Notes under the pieces: generated by a model
What the model was told of the DNA's origin: nothing
The model's input: only the letters and a program-made list of their open reading frames with translations
Database searches by the model: none
Position numbers and translations under genes: made by a program
From: JANQRV01 sp964533785
GTDB lineage: Bacteria > Bacteroidota > Bacteroidia > Chitinophagales > Saprospiraceae
Length of the DNA stretch: 8,970 nucleotides
Assembly (NCBI GenBank): GCA_964533785.1
Contig: CAZHNG010000282.1
Location: 1 to 8,970 of the forward strand
Direction: 5' to 3'
Shown: positions 1-6,469 of the stretch, in pieces
Layout: every line of letters starts with the position of its first letter
How positions within the stretch are numbered: the stretch's first letter is position 1

Positions 1-1328
1 GGGCCGCACAGACCCAGCGCTCCTCACAGAATTTTAAAATTGGGGGCCACCAAATGCCTATTGAAGTGATTCGTGCCTTTGCCATATTGAAAAAAGCGGC
101 CGCCTATACCAATATGGAAGCCGGTGTTTTGAGCGAGGAAAAAGCAAATCTCATCGCCCAGGTTTGCGATGAGATCCTGGCAGGAAAATTAGACGACCAA
201 TTTCCTTTAGTCGTTTGGCAAACCGGATCGGGCACACAATCTAATATGAACGTCAATGAAGTAATTGCTAATCGTGCGCACGTTGTCAACGGCGGGCAAT
301 TAGCGGATAAAGATAAGGTTTTGCATCCCAATGATGATGTCAATAAATCACAGTCTTCTAATGATACTTTTCCTACGGCTATGCACATTGCGGCTTATAA
401 AGTTTTACTGGAAGAGACGATCCCGGGCATTAAAGCTTTACAGGAGACACTACGAGCGAAGTCGGAAGCTTTTAAAGATGTCGTAAAAATCGGGCGTACC
501 CACTTCATGGATGCGACGCCGGTAACGGTAGGGCAAGAATTGTCAGGTTATGTCTCGCAACTGGCCCACGGGGTGAAGGCTATTGAAAATTCGTTAGCGC
601 ACCTTGCTGAGTTGGCTTTAGGAGGTACTGCCGTTGGGACGGGGTTGAATACGCCTCCCGGTTATGCCGAAAACGTAGCGGCAAAAATTGCGGAGCTGAC
701 CGGTTTACCTTTTGTGACGGCAGAGAATAAATTTGAAGCCCTGGCCGCACACGATGCGATCGTAGAAGCACATGGTGCTTTGAAGACAGTGGCTTGTTCT
801 TTAATGAAGATTGGTAATGACATCCGGATGCTGGCGTCCGGCCCGCGTTCAGGCATTGGAGAACTGTTGATCCCTGCTAACGAGCCAGGCTCTTCCATTA
901 TGCCCGGTAAGGTCAATCCTACCCAGGCTGAAGCTTTGACTATGGCGATGGCCCAGGTAGTTGGTAATGACGTAGCCATCAACGTAGGCGGTATGACGGG
1001 CCACTTTGAATTGAATGTCTTTAAACCCATGATGATATTTAACTTTCTGACTTCCGCCCGTTTGATCGCTGCTGCCTGCAACAGCTTCAACGACAATTGT
1101 GCTAAAGGATTGGAACCAAACTACGAACGCATCAAGGAACACCTCAATAATTCATTGATGTTGGTTACCGCTCTGAATACTAAAATAGGTTATGATAATG
1201 CGGCCTCTATTGCTAAAAAAGCTTATAAAGAAGGAACGACTTTAAAAGCAGCGGCGTTAGCATTGAATCTTTTGACTGAACAGCAATTTGAAGAGTGGGT
1301 TAGGCCTGAGGATATGGTAGGGGGATAA
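1..1328 (+). CDS. fumC: Class II fumarate hydratase (fumarase C), 5' end cut off by the window
   Basis: Catalyses reversible hydration of fumarate to L-malate in the TCA cycle; cytoplasmic, iron-independent homotetramer (family knowledge). The reading frame is open from base 3, where AAQTQRSSQNFKIGG matches the conserved start region of class II fumarases, so the ATG at 54 is internal and roughly 20-25 N-terminal residues lie upstream of the window. Counting from that internal Met: the substrate-binding SSNDTFPTAMH region is at 101-111, IGRTHFMDATP at 146-156 carries the catalytic His (150), GGTAVGTGLN at 190-199, and the fumarase/aspartase signature GSSIMPGKVNP at 279-289 carries the catalytic loop Ser. 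The 424 visible residues after the internal Met plus the missing part fit the usual length of about 465. The GTGLN and SSNDTFPTAMH forms favour fumarase over aspartase or argininosuccinate lyase. The reading frame is intact to TAA at 1326. The next gene follows after 62 bp. Confidence 0.97.
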   Translation, partial: AAQTQRSSQNFKIGGHQMPIEVIRAFAILKKAAAYTNMEAGVLSEEKANLIAQVCDEILAGKLDDQFPLVVWQTGSGTQSNMNVNEVIANRAHVVNGGQLADKDKVLHPNDDVNKSQSSNDTFPTAMHIAAYKVLLEETIPGIKALQETLRAKSEAFKDVVKIGRTHFMDATPVTVGQELSGYVSQLAHGVKAIENSLAHLAELALGGTAVGTGLNTPPGYAENVAAKIAELTGLPFVTAENKFEALAAHDAIVEAHGALKTVACSLMKIGNDIRMLASGPRSGIGELLIPANEPGSSIMPGKVNPTQAEALTMAMAQVVGNDVAINVGGMTGHFELNVFKPMMIFNFLTSARLIAAACNSFNDNCAKGLEPNYERIKEHLNNSLMLVTALNTKIGYDNAASIAKKAYKEGTTLKAAALALNLLTEQQFEEWVRPEDMVGG

Positions 1329-1390
1329 ATAGTTCGCGGTTGAGTGGCCCAAGGCGATCCTCAGCATCAGCCTAAATAACACATTTCTAC

Positions 1391-2755
1391 ATGAGCAAGA
1401 AAGAACGTCGCTTAGCAGCGATCATGTTTACGGATATTGTCGGTTATTCTTCTATCATGCAGAAGGATGAGGAGTTCGCTATGCGAATGCGTGAGCGACA
1501 CCGGGAGATCTTCAATAGTTTTCACAATCAGTACGGTGGAAAGGTGTTGCAGTATTATGGCGATGGTACGCTAAGTATTTTTTCCAGTACGACGGATGCC
1601 ATAGAATGTGCGGTAGCGATCCAGCAGGCTCTGAAACAAAAGCCCAAGGTCCCCCTCCGTGTTGGTATTCACATTGGAGATATTACGTATAGTGAAGACG
1701 AAGTGTACGGCGACGGCGTGAATGTGGCAGCTCGTATTGAAGCGCTTTGTGTGCCGGGAGGGGTGTTTTTATCCGGTAAAGCTTACGATGATATCAAAAA
1801 CCATTCCAGGTTGAGGGCTAAGTTCATGGGACACTTTTCCCTCAAAAATATCCATAAGGAGGTGGAAGTGTACGCTATCACCAATACCGGCATTACTGTA
1901 CCGGATTATGAATGGGAAGCATTGGAAAAAAACTCTTTGGGCAAATCCCCAAAAAAAAGAAGCCAAACTGGGAGTGGAACAAGGAAGAAAAAGTGGGTAG
2001 CCGGGGTATTAGCTATTTTTTTCGGTATTTTCGGCATTCACCGGTTTTATTTGGAGCAGCGTCTATTAGGGGTTTTATATTTAAGTCTCTTTATTTTGGG
2101 GACTTTTATTCTCCCCGGAATGGAACAATTGGTCAGTATTGTGGCGATTTTGGGCTTAATTGATGGATTGATTTTTTTGTTTTCTTCGAAGGCAAATTTC
2201 GATGCCAAATATAATCCCGAAGTAGTCAGGCAACAAAAATTTCAACAGAAAGCAGCAGAAGCTTTTGCTAAAGATCCTAAGCGCATTCTCAATGAACAGT
2301 TCGAACGGTATTACCAGGAAGGGCAGCGTAAATACCGGGAATACGATTTTAGCGGCGCTATTGAGCGATTATCCAAAGCAATTGAAATCAAATTTGACCA
2401 TCCGGATGTTCACTTTTTACTGGCCCGGTGTTATTCTATAAACGAAGATGCGGAAAATGCCTTTGCTCATTTGGAAGCGGCCGTTGCTTTTGGATTGAAA
2501 AACCCGGATCGGGTCCAAACCCACGGCGACCTGGCTTTTCTGCGTATCCAGCCTGACTTTGCTGCTTTCGCGGCTAATAATTTTAGTCGCCGGAAAGCCC
2601 TCCCACCTTCTGATGAAGAATCACTTGACCTCGATCAACTTCCTCAATCCAATTTGCTGGAACAACTCAACCGGCTGCAAAAACAATGGGAAGCCGGAGA
2701 ATTAACGGACGAGGAATATGAATCGCGCAAACGGGAGCTGAAATCGGGTGATTGA
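1391..2755 (+). CDS. Class III nucleotide cyclase-like domain fused to TM2, TPR-like and SHOCT domains
   Basis: 454 aa, probably an inner-membrane signalling protein. Residues 6-165 form a class III adenylate/guanylate cyclase homology domain. Both metal-binding Asp are present (D15 in FTDIVGYS, D58 in YYGDG), as are the transition-state Asn and Arg (N111, R115 in YGDGVNVAAR). The purine-selecting positions are non-classical by eye alignment: Q54 where Lys is usual and E104 where Asp/Thr is usual, so substrate is uncertain (ATP or GTP). Residues 200-265 match a TM2 domain, with GIFGIHRFY at 212-220 and two hydrophobic helices. Residues 304-370 look like two TPR-type helix pairs, and 421-452 (LEQLNRLQKQWEAGELTDEE) resembles a SHOCT domain. 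There is no signal peptide, so cyclase and TPR parts are predicted cytoplasmic. Upstream is 62 bp from fumC with no Shine-Dalgarno; co-transcription is possible. Activity is inferred from retained metal, Asn and Arg residues. Confidence 0.9.
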   Translation: MSKKERRLAAIMFTDIVGYSSIMQKDEEFAMRMRERHREIFNSFHNQYGGKVLQYYGDGTLSIFSSTTDAIECAVAIQQALKQKPKVPLRVGIHIGDITYSEDEVYGDGVNVAARIEALCVPGGVFLSGKAYDDIKNHSRLRAKFMGHFSLKNIHKEVEVYAITNTGITVPDYEWEALEKNSLGKSPKKRSQTGSGTRKKKWVAGVLAIFFGIFGIHRFYLEQRLLGVLYLSLFILGTFILPGMEQLVSIVAILGLIDGLIFLFSSKANFDAKYNPEVVRQQKFQQKAAEAFAKDPKRILNEQFERYYQEGQRKYREYDFSGAIERLSKAIEIKFDHPDVHFLLARCYSINEDAENAFAHLEAAVAFGLKNPDRVQTHGDLAFLRIQPDFAAFAANNFSRRKALPPSDEESLDLDQLPQSNLLEQLNRLQKQWEAGELTDEEYESRKRELKSGD

Positions 2756-2929
2756 TCAGATACCTGTCCTTAGATGAATAAGTCTTATAAACAAAACCCT
2801 GGTTGTCAATACATCCGAGACCTTGTCTTAGGTAATGAGCATTGCTAACGAAGGATGACGGGAACACTCTGATCAGCAATACTGACTAAAGTTTCAGCCA
2901 ATTACTTGCCTCTGCACCTTCTTCAACCC

Positions 2930-2946
2930 GTTAAAACTCGTTTAAC
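2930..2946. repeat. Inverted repeat GTTAAA-N5-TTTAAC
   Basis: Perfect 6-bp arms, GTTAAA at 2930-2935 and TTTAAC at 2941-2946, separated by ACTCG. It lies about 107 bp upstream of the candidate promoter of the OmpA-type gene. It could be a protein-binding site or chance; A/T-rich 6-bp repeats are common. Confidence 0.25.
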
Positions 2947-2976
2947 TGTTCCAACACATATAAAAAATGTTAAATA

Positions 2977-3005
2977 ATTGTCAAACCCTTGACTAGTTGG
3001 ACAAT
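2977..3005. repeat. Inverted repeat ATTGTC-N17-GACAAT
   Basis: Perfect 6-bp arms at 2977-2982 and 3000-3005. The spacing puts arm centres 23 bp apart, about two helical turns, compatible with a dimeric regulator, but this is inference. A differently spaced but similar motif (ATTGAC-N11-GTCAAT) occurs at 6049-6071 upstream of the peroxidase-like gene. Confidence 0.25.
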
Positions 3006-3052
3006 AACTTACATCTTGTAGTCATTAAGTATAAACACGCATTAACATTTCA

Positions 3053-3080
3053 TTGCAAACGGAGGCTATCTATATACTTG
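3053..3080 (+). promoter_or_regulatory. Candidate Bacteroidota promoter for the OmpA-type gene
   Basis: TTG at 3053-3055, a 17-bp spacer, then TATACTTG at 3073-3080. This matches the Bacteroidota consensus TTG-N17-23-TAnnTTTG at 7 of 8 positions in the -7 box. Transcription would start near 3087 and leave a leader of about 85 nt before the ATG at 3171. Found by eye, so moderate to low confidence. Confidence 0.35.
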
Positions 3081-3170
3081 CCCCCTTTTTACTTCCCCCA
3101 GCTTGGTGGCACTCCTCATTGGTGTTAGTGAACGATTGACTATTATAATTAAGAATCAAAATTCCCAAAA

Positions 3171-4496
3171 ATGACGAGAGTACTATCAACTGCTTTAGTA
3201 GTACTACTATTGCCTTTGTATGGCATTGCACAGTACACTTTCAAACAGACCGTATATTTCCAAACTGATCAATCCGCTATCAACGGTCAATTAGAAAAAA
3301 TCCTGAATAAGATCGTAGAGGGAAAGGAGCCCGACCGCATCAAGAAAGTCAAAATCATTGGACATACTGATTCCATAGGTTCGAGAACTTACAATGAAAA
3401 GCTATCCAACGAGCGTAGCCTTGCCGTAAGAAATTTCCTGATCGAAAAGGGTGTATCGGTGGAAAAAATTGAGACGCAAGGTGTAGCCTACGATAGGCCG
3501 CTGGTGAGAAAAACCAATGTTGATCAGGTTTCCAATAGAAGGGTGGAAATATTCGTTGCCTACGAAAAGGCTCCACCAAGTCTTAGCGTTGCCAAAATCG
3601 ATAAGCCGGCTGCGGCCATTACAATGGAGGAATTTAAATCCAGTAAAAAATTTGTTGCCAAATCGGGCAAAAAGGAGCCCCGCGCCCTGCAATTTGACGA
3701 AAACGGGTATGTGGCCTTCTATCCGAATTTGGAAGTTGAGACGATCATTAAAACACGTAGCGGGACCAGCTTGAGGTTGAGTGAAGATTTGATCAAATCC
3801 TGTAACCCCAATCAGCCTGTTGAGATCCATTTAGAAGAATATATCACCAGGGATCAAATTATCAAGAGCAATGCTTCCACTTATTCTTACGGAAAACTGC
3901 TCCGGTCAATCGGCATGGTTCATTTTACAATAAAGGGGACTCCATTTGAAAAGACCGATAATCACGCTATCCAGGTCCATGTTCCCGCCCAAAAAATACC
4001 CGGGGTTCGCCCTTTTGTTAATAGGGGAGATCAAGATATTACGAACATTAACTGGCAACCTCAATCAGAAAGCGATATTGTTTACCGACCCGATGAGAAA
4101 GCATACGCCGTTAGTGTAAACCAGGTTATAGATGGTAGTTTTTCGATCAATTGCGACGCGGTAATCGATGCCGAACCCTTATTAGTAAAAGTAAAAAGAG
4201 GAAACGCTCTTCAGCCTTCACCATCAGTGGTCTTTTCGGATGGGACTGTTACCAACCTTCGGCCATTGACCAATCCAAAATCAAAAACCCAGTACTTTTT
4301 GTTCCCGGCGGTCTACGACCAGGAACTTGTCATTAAGGATCTTTACCAAAGCAAAGATCTGAGAATACAGGAATTGAAGACTTCGATTCAATTGGACAAA
4401 CAAGAAATTCAAAAACTCAAACAGAAAAAAGGCAAAAAGATCAAAGGAGAAAGAGTAGTTTTACTAAGCAATGTCCTGAAATACGAAGGGGTGTAA
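3171..4496 (+). CDS. Secreted protein with N-terminal OmpA-type peptidoglycan-binding domain and large uncharacterised C-terminal region
   Basis: 441 aa. Residues 1-20 are a Sec signal peptide (Arg3, hydrophobic core 4-16, cleavage likely after GIA before Q21). Residues 24-133 are an OmpA C-terminal-like domain: GHTD at 64-67 (D67), NEKLSNERS at 75-83 with the binding Arg at 82, and NRRVEI at 122-127. In this family the Asp and Arg bind diaminopimelate of peptidoglycan, so a periplasmic, wall-attached location is likely. Here the domain directly follows the signal peptide rather than ending an outer-membrane barrel. After a Lys/Ala-rich linker (134-170), residues 185-275 (TRSGTSLRL, VEIHLEEYITRDQI, GKLLRSIGMVHFTIKG) resemble a beta-sandwich, ZU5-like segment seen in many Bacteroidota surface proteins; this is pattern memory, not an alignment. 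Residues 395-425 are a charged, Lys-rich probable coiled coil. There is no T9SS sorting domain or lipobox. Precise function unknown. It is convergent with the peroxidase-like gene. Confidence 0.88.
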   Translation: MTRVLSTALVVLLLPLYGIAQYTFKQTVYFQTDQSAINGQLEKILNKIVEGKEPDRIKKVKIIGHTDSIGSRTYNEKLSNERSLAVRNFLIEKGVSVEKIETQGVAYDRPLVRKTNVDQVSNRRVEIFVAYEKAPPSLSVAKIDKPAAAITMEEFKSSKKFVAKSGKKEPRALQFDENGYVAFYPNLEVETIIKTRSGTSLRLSEDLIKSCNPNQPVEIHLEEYITRDQIIKSNASTYSYGKLLRSIGMVHFTIKGTPFEKTDNHAIQVHVPAQKIPGVRPFVNRGDQDITNINWQPQSESDIVYRPDEKAYAVSVNQVIDGSFSINCDAVIDAEPLLVKVKRGNALQPSPSVVFSDGTVTNLRPLTNPKSKTQYFLFPAVYDQELVIKDLYQSKDLRIQELKTSIQLDKQEIQKLKQKKGKKIKGERVVLLSNVLKYEGV

Positions 4497-4579
4497 AACG
4501 TCATTCCCGGGTTCTATCGCTTGTTAAATTAAGAGTAAGGTAGAGTGAAAATGGAAGTTTCGAAAAAAAATTCTGTAAA

Positions 4580-4609
4580 GGGATTGCCTCTTAATTTTTA
4601 GGGAGTCCC
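4580..4609 (-). terminator. Candidate rho-independent terminator of the peroxidase-like gene
   Basis: GGGATTGCCT (4580-4589) and AGGGAGTCCC (4600-4609) pair over 10 positions with one G-U wobble and one mismatch around a 10-nt A/T-rich loop. Read on the - strand the hairpin lies about 70 nt after the peroxidase-like stop codon and is followed, after about 10 nt, by a run of eight T. On the + strand no T tract follows, so it suits the leftward gene better. It sits in the 183-bp gap between two convergent genes. The offset T run weakens the case. Confidence 0.35.
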
Positions 4610-4679
4610 GATATAAACAAATCAACCTATAAACTTTATAAACAAACCATAGTACAAGAGTTATTGCCATTCCCTATAA

Positions 4680-6014
4680 CTACCGGCAGCCCAAATCCCT
4701 CTGGCTCACAGGATCATTATTGGGAAAGCAATTGCCGGAGAGAATATGCTCAGGAACGTATCTTTCGAGCTTGGGGTCAAATAGTCCGTCGGAAAGGAAA
4801 CTTGCCAGGTCATCCATTTCAATTGGAGAAAGGTTCAGGGGATGGAATTCTTTAGCCAGGTTTTCCTGAGGTACTTTACTGTTTTCCGGGATACCGTTAT
4901 TGAAATATTCCACTACTGCCCATAGACTGGTTCTGCTGCTACCATGGAAATAGAATTGGGCGTTTTTTAAATTGTATAATTGAGGAACTTTAAACTTGTA
5001 CATATCTTCTGCGTTGCCGGTAAAACCACCGCGGCCAAAATTGCGGATGTCATGCTCGTCGGTATTAAATACTCCGGCGGACTCGTAAAGGTCGCGAACG
5101 CCCAGTGCATAGAAACGGTTGGCACTCATTGCTGTGCCTTCGTGGCAGCGAAAACAACCTGCCTTACCGTAAAAAAGTAAGGCCCCTCTTTTTTCTCGCT
5201 CTGATAAGGCTGCGCGATCTCCCCGTAGCCGGCGTTGAAAAGGGGCTTCCGTCGTCAATAATGTTCTAAGGTAGGCGGATATAGCAAAACTAGCCGTCAA
5301 TAAAGAATACCGGTCTTTTTCAGAAATATCATTAAAGGCCTGATCAAATCTTTCTTTGTAGCCTAATTCAGTTACGATTTCTTCGTTGACCACCATCCGG
5401 TGTATTTTTAGCCCTTCAATGTTTTGGCTTTCCAGGCCGTCCATGCCCAAGAAATTGATGGTAGTAGCCTCTTCCTTGTTCCAACGGTCTTCCGTGCCTT
5501 CATTGACAAAGTTGGCACCAAATTTACCACTCCAGGTAGAATTGGTCACATAAGCGGTATTCAATACACTTAACGGCCGGGCTCCTTGCACATCGAGTTC
5601 TTGCTCTGCGTATTGAGTAAGTTTGCTTCTGCGTTCGCCGCTTAATCCAAACCCGGCACCAGCATCGGCAATACCTTGTCTGCGCCCGGGTAAAAAACCC
5701 GCCGAAGGTACGTGGCAAGTACCGCAAGAATAAGTGCCCTTACCTTCGGCATAGATCGCATCTTCAGCCAAACCGGTTTCAAAAAACAGTAGCTTACCTA
5801 ATGCTACCTTCTCTTCAGTGAGAGGATTAAAATTACTTTGCGGGATATTTACCAGATCTTCACTTTGAGGTAAGGTGAAAAATGCTAATGATCCATTTGG
5901 TGAAATGGAGAGCAATCGGCTTTCCAACTCCTGGTCGAGCGTACTCAATAATTCATAATTCGAGCAAGCGTATACGAAAAGGCACGTGACCAGGCTTATG
6001 GTTAGTTTTTTCAT
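4680..6014 (-). CDS. Lipoprotein diheme cytochrome c peroxidase / MauG-family protein
   Basis: 444 aa from the ATG at 6014. That start was chosen over the in-frame ATG at 6056 because it gives a clean lipoprotein signal: MKK, hydrophobic core, lipobox VYAC with lipidated Cys17. Two heme c motifs, CGTCH at 97-101 and CFRCH at 287-291, define the two-domain diheme peroxidase family, which reduces hydrogen peroxide or oxidises protein or small substrates in the periplasm. Other family landmarks are GKLLFFETGLA (74-84), the PLSVLNTAYV...W161 bridge region, LESQNIEGLKIHRM (194-207), KFKVPQLYNL (340-349) and the YFHGS...VVEYFNNG segment (355-374). By eye alignment the classical catalytic Glu before Met207 is Arg206, and the Met (peroxidases) or Tyr (MauG) heme ligand position is Phe371, so classical peroxidase activity is not assured. 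Cys429 and Cys443 near the C-terminus could form a disulfide. It is divergent from two other heme-protein genes, suggesting shared electron transfer. Confidence 0.9.
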   Translation of the reverse strand: MKKLTISLVTCLFVYACSNYELLSTLDQELESRLLSISPNGSLAFFTLPQSEDLVNIPQSNFNPLTEEKVALGKLLFFETGLAEDAIYAEGKGTYSCGTCHVPSAGFLPGRRQGIADAGAGFGLSGERRSKLTQYAEQELDVQGARPLSVLNTAYVTNSTWSGKFGANFVNEGTEDRWNKEEATTINFLGMDGLESQNIEGLKIHRMVVNEEIVTELGYKERFDQAFNDISEKDRYSLLTASFAISAYLRTLLTTEAPFQRRLRGDRAALSEREKRGALLFYGKAGCFRCHEGTAMSANRFYALGVRDLYESAGVFNTDEHDIRNFGRGGFTGNAEDMYKFKVPQLYNLKNAQFYFHGSSRTSLWAVVEYFNNGIPENSKVPQENLAKEFHPLNLSPIEMDDLASFLSDGLFDPKLERYVPEHILSGNCFPNNDPVSQRDLGCR

Positions 6015-6048
6015 GGGTTGATTAATGTATTCTGAACCACTTTTCCTG

Positions 6049-6071
6049 ATTGACATTGAAAAATGGTCAAT
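6049..6071. repeat. Inverted repeat ATTGAC-N11-GTCAAT upstream of the peroxidase-like gene
   Basis: Perfect 6-bp arms at 6049-6054 and 6066-6071, centred about 46 bp upstream of the preferred start codon. If transcription begins at the promoter near 6318 this lies inside the mRNA leader and could act as RNA or as a DNA operator. Function inferred only from symmetry and position. Confidence 0.3.
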
Positions 6072-6159
6072 GATGCTAATATTTTTTGTATTGTCAGAAA
6101 ATGGCGTGGAGGGAACGGCTATAAGTAAGACTGTAGAGGATTAAAGATTGCCCCTATAG

Positions 6160-6206
6160 GGTTTTGTAATCACCGCAACTCAATAGTTAAAAGCTGGTAC
6201 AAAACC
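6160..6206. repeat. 9-bp inverted repeat GGTTTTGTA / TACAAAACC
   Basis: Perfect 9-bp arms at 6160-6168 and 6198-6206 with a 29-nt spacer. It is the longest perfect inverted repeat I found in the divergent region. It would lie in the leader of a leftward transcript starting near 6311. The half TTTTGTAA is also repeated directly at 6207-6214, giving three related copies within 55 bp. Confidence 0.4.
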
Positions 6207-6317
6207 TTTTGTAACTACGTGTTCCTTGTAGTCTGGTATCTGAATCTATAGCCTTTTAAAAGGGAAGTAGAAAATCTCTCGTTGCAAAATGGAGTAGGCG
6301 TATTTACATATTGATGA

Positions 6318-6348
6318 CAAAGATAAAATACCTTGAACATATTTCAAA
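6318..6348 (-). promoter_or_regulatory. Perfect Bacteroidota-consensus promoter for the peroxidase-like gene
   Basis: On the - strand, TTTG (6348-6345), a 19-bp spacer, and TATCTTTG (6325-6318) match the Bacteroidota consensus TTTG/TTG-N17-23-TAnnTTTG at every fixed position. Transcription would start near 6311 and run leftward, giving a leader of roughly 300 nt before the ATG at 6014. The only gene it can serve is the peroxidase-like one. The match was found by eye. Confidence 0.45.
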
Positions 6349-6360
6349 ATTATTCATTTG
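6333..6360 (+). promoter_or_regulatory. Weak candidate promoter for the small lipoprotein-diheme cytochrome pair
   Basis: TTG at 6333-6335, a 17-bp spacer, then TTCATTTG at 6353-6360. This is 7 of 8 against TAnnTTTG, but the mismatch falls in the usually conserved second base. It overlaps the - strand promoter, so the two directions could compete for polymerase if both are real. Confidence 0.2.
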
Positions 6361-6397
6361 TTTTGTTCTTTTGAGGAGTTTTTTAAAAAAAGGAAAT

Positions 6398-6413
6398 TCC
6401 CCAAAAAAGGGGA
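6398..6413. repeat. Short hairpin TCCCC-A6-GGGGA
   Basis: Perfect 5-bp arms, TCCCC at 6398-6402 and GGGGA at 6409-6413, around six A. It follows the T6A6 tract at 6379-6390 and lies in the predicted leader of the rightward transcript. A terminator role is unlikely because no T run follows. Confidence 0.25.
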
Positions 6414-6439
6414 TGTAATCGGGAAATACGCTAAATAAT

Positions 6440-6458
6440 TTTATCAGCAAGTGATAAA
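6440..6458. repeat. Inverted repeat TTTATC-N7-GATAAA just before the small lipoprotein start
   Basis: Perfect 6-bp arms at 6440-6445 and 6453-6458, ending 11 bp before the ATG at 6470. In mRNA this would form a hairpin next to the ribosome-loading region; in DNA it could be an operator. Function inferred from position only. Confidence 0.3.
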
Positions 6459-6469
6459 CAATACCATAA

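Larger units (their letters stand above)
2756..3170. other. Intergenic region upstream of the OmpA-type gene
   Basis: 415 bp without a convincing gene. The second half is A/T-rich and carries a candidate promoter at 3053-3080. Two perfect inverted repeats lie upstream of it: GTTAAA-N5-TTTAAC at 2930-2946 and ATTGTC-N17-GACAAT at 2977-3005. A third 6-bp repeat, ATTGCT/AGCAAT, spans 2841-2880. No strong rho-independent terminator is visible for the cyclase gene. The only short reading frame with an ATG on the + strand near its start (2774-2848, 24 codons) has no recognisable features. Confidence 0.6.
6015..6469. other. Divergent regulatory region between the heme-protein genes
   Basis: 455 bp without a recognisable gene, between the leftward peroxidase-like gene and the rightward small lipoprotein gene. 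It contains a perfect Bacteroidota promoter on the - strand (6318-6348), a weaker + strand candidate (6333-6360), and inverted repeats at 6049-6071, 6160-6206, 6398-6413 and 6440-6458. A T6A6 palindrome lies at 6379-6390. A direct repeat TTTTGTAA occurs at 6162-6169 and 6207-6214. Confidence 0.6.

Noticed and set aside
662..1096. Open - strand reading frame of 144 codons inside fumC
   Set aside because: It is the antisense shadow of a highly conserved coding gene, with composition explained by fumarase codons and no recognisable domain.
1912..2163. A7 (1926-1932) and A8 (1951-1958) runs with an open +1 frame, possible programmed frameshift in the cyclase gene
   Set aside because: The main frame continues smoothly through the TM2, TPR-like and SHOCT parts, while the +1 frame ends without any domain.
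2774..2848. 24-codon reading frame starting with ATG after the cyclase gene
   Set aside because: No signal, motif, Bacteroidota promoter or other support; length is within chance expectation.
2753..2876. Repeated TGATCAG at 2753 and 2870 as an insertion or attachment site
   Set aside because: Seven bases around a common GATC palindrome; no mobile gene or longer duplication lies between them.
3402..3830. Open - strand reading frame of 142 codons inside the OmpA-type gene
   Set aside because: Antisense shadow; the + strand frame has a signal peptide and clear OmpA motifs across the same bases.
4664..4855. 63-codon + strand reading frame opposite the end of the peroxidase-like gene
   Set aside because: Overlaps the well-supported coding sequence on the other strand and shows no family resemblance.
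6015..6056. Longer peroxidase-like protein starting at the ATG at 6056, adding 14 residues
   Set aside because: The extension is polar and would bury the lipoprotein signal; the internal ATG at 6014 gives a standard MKK...VYAC lipobox signal.
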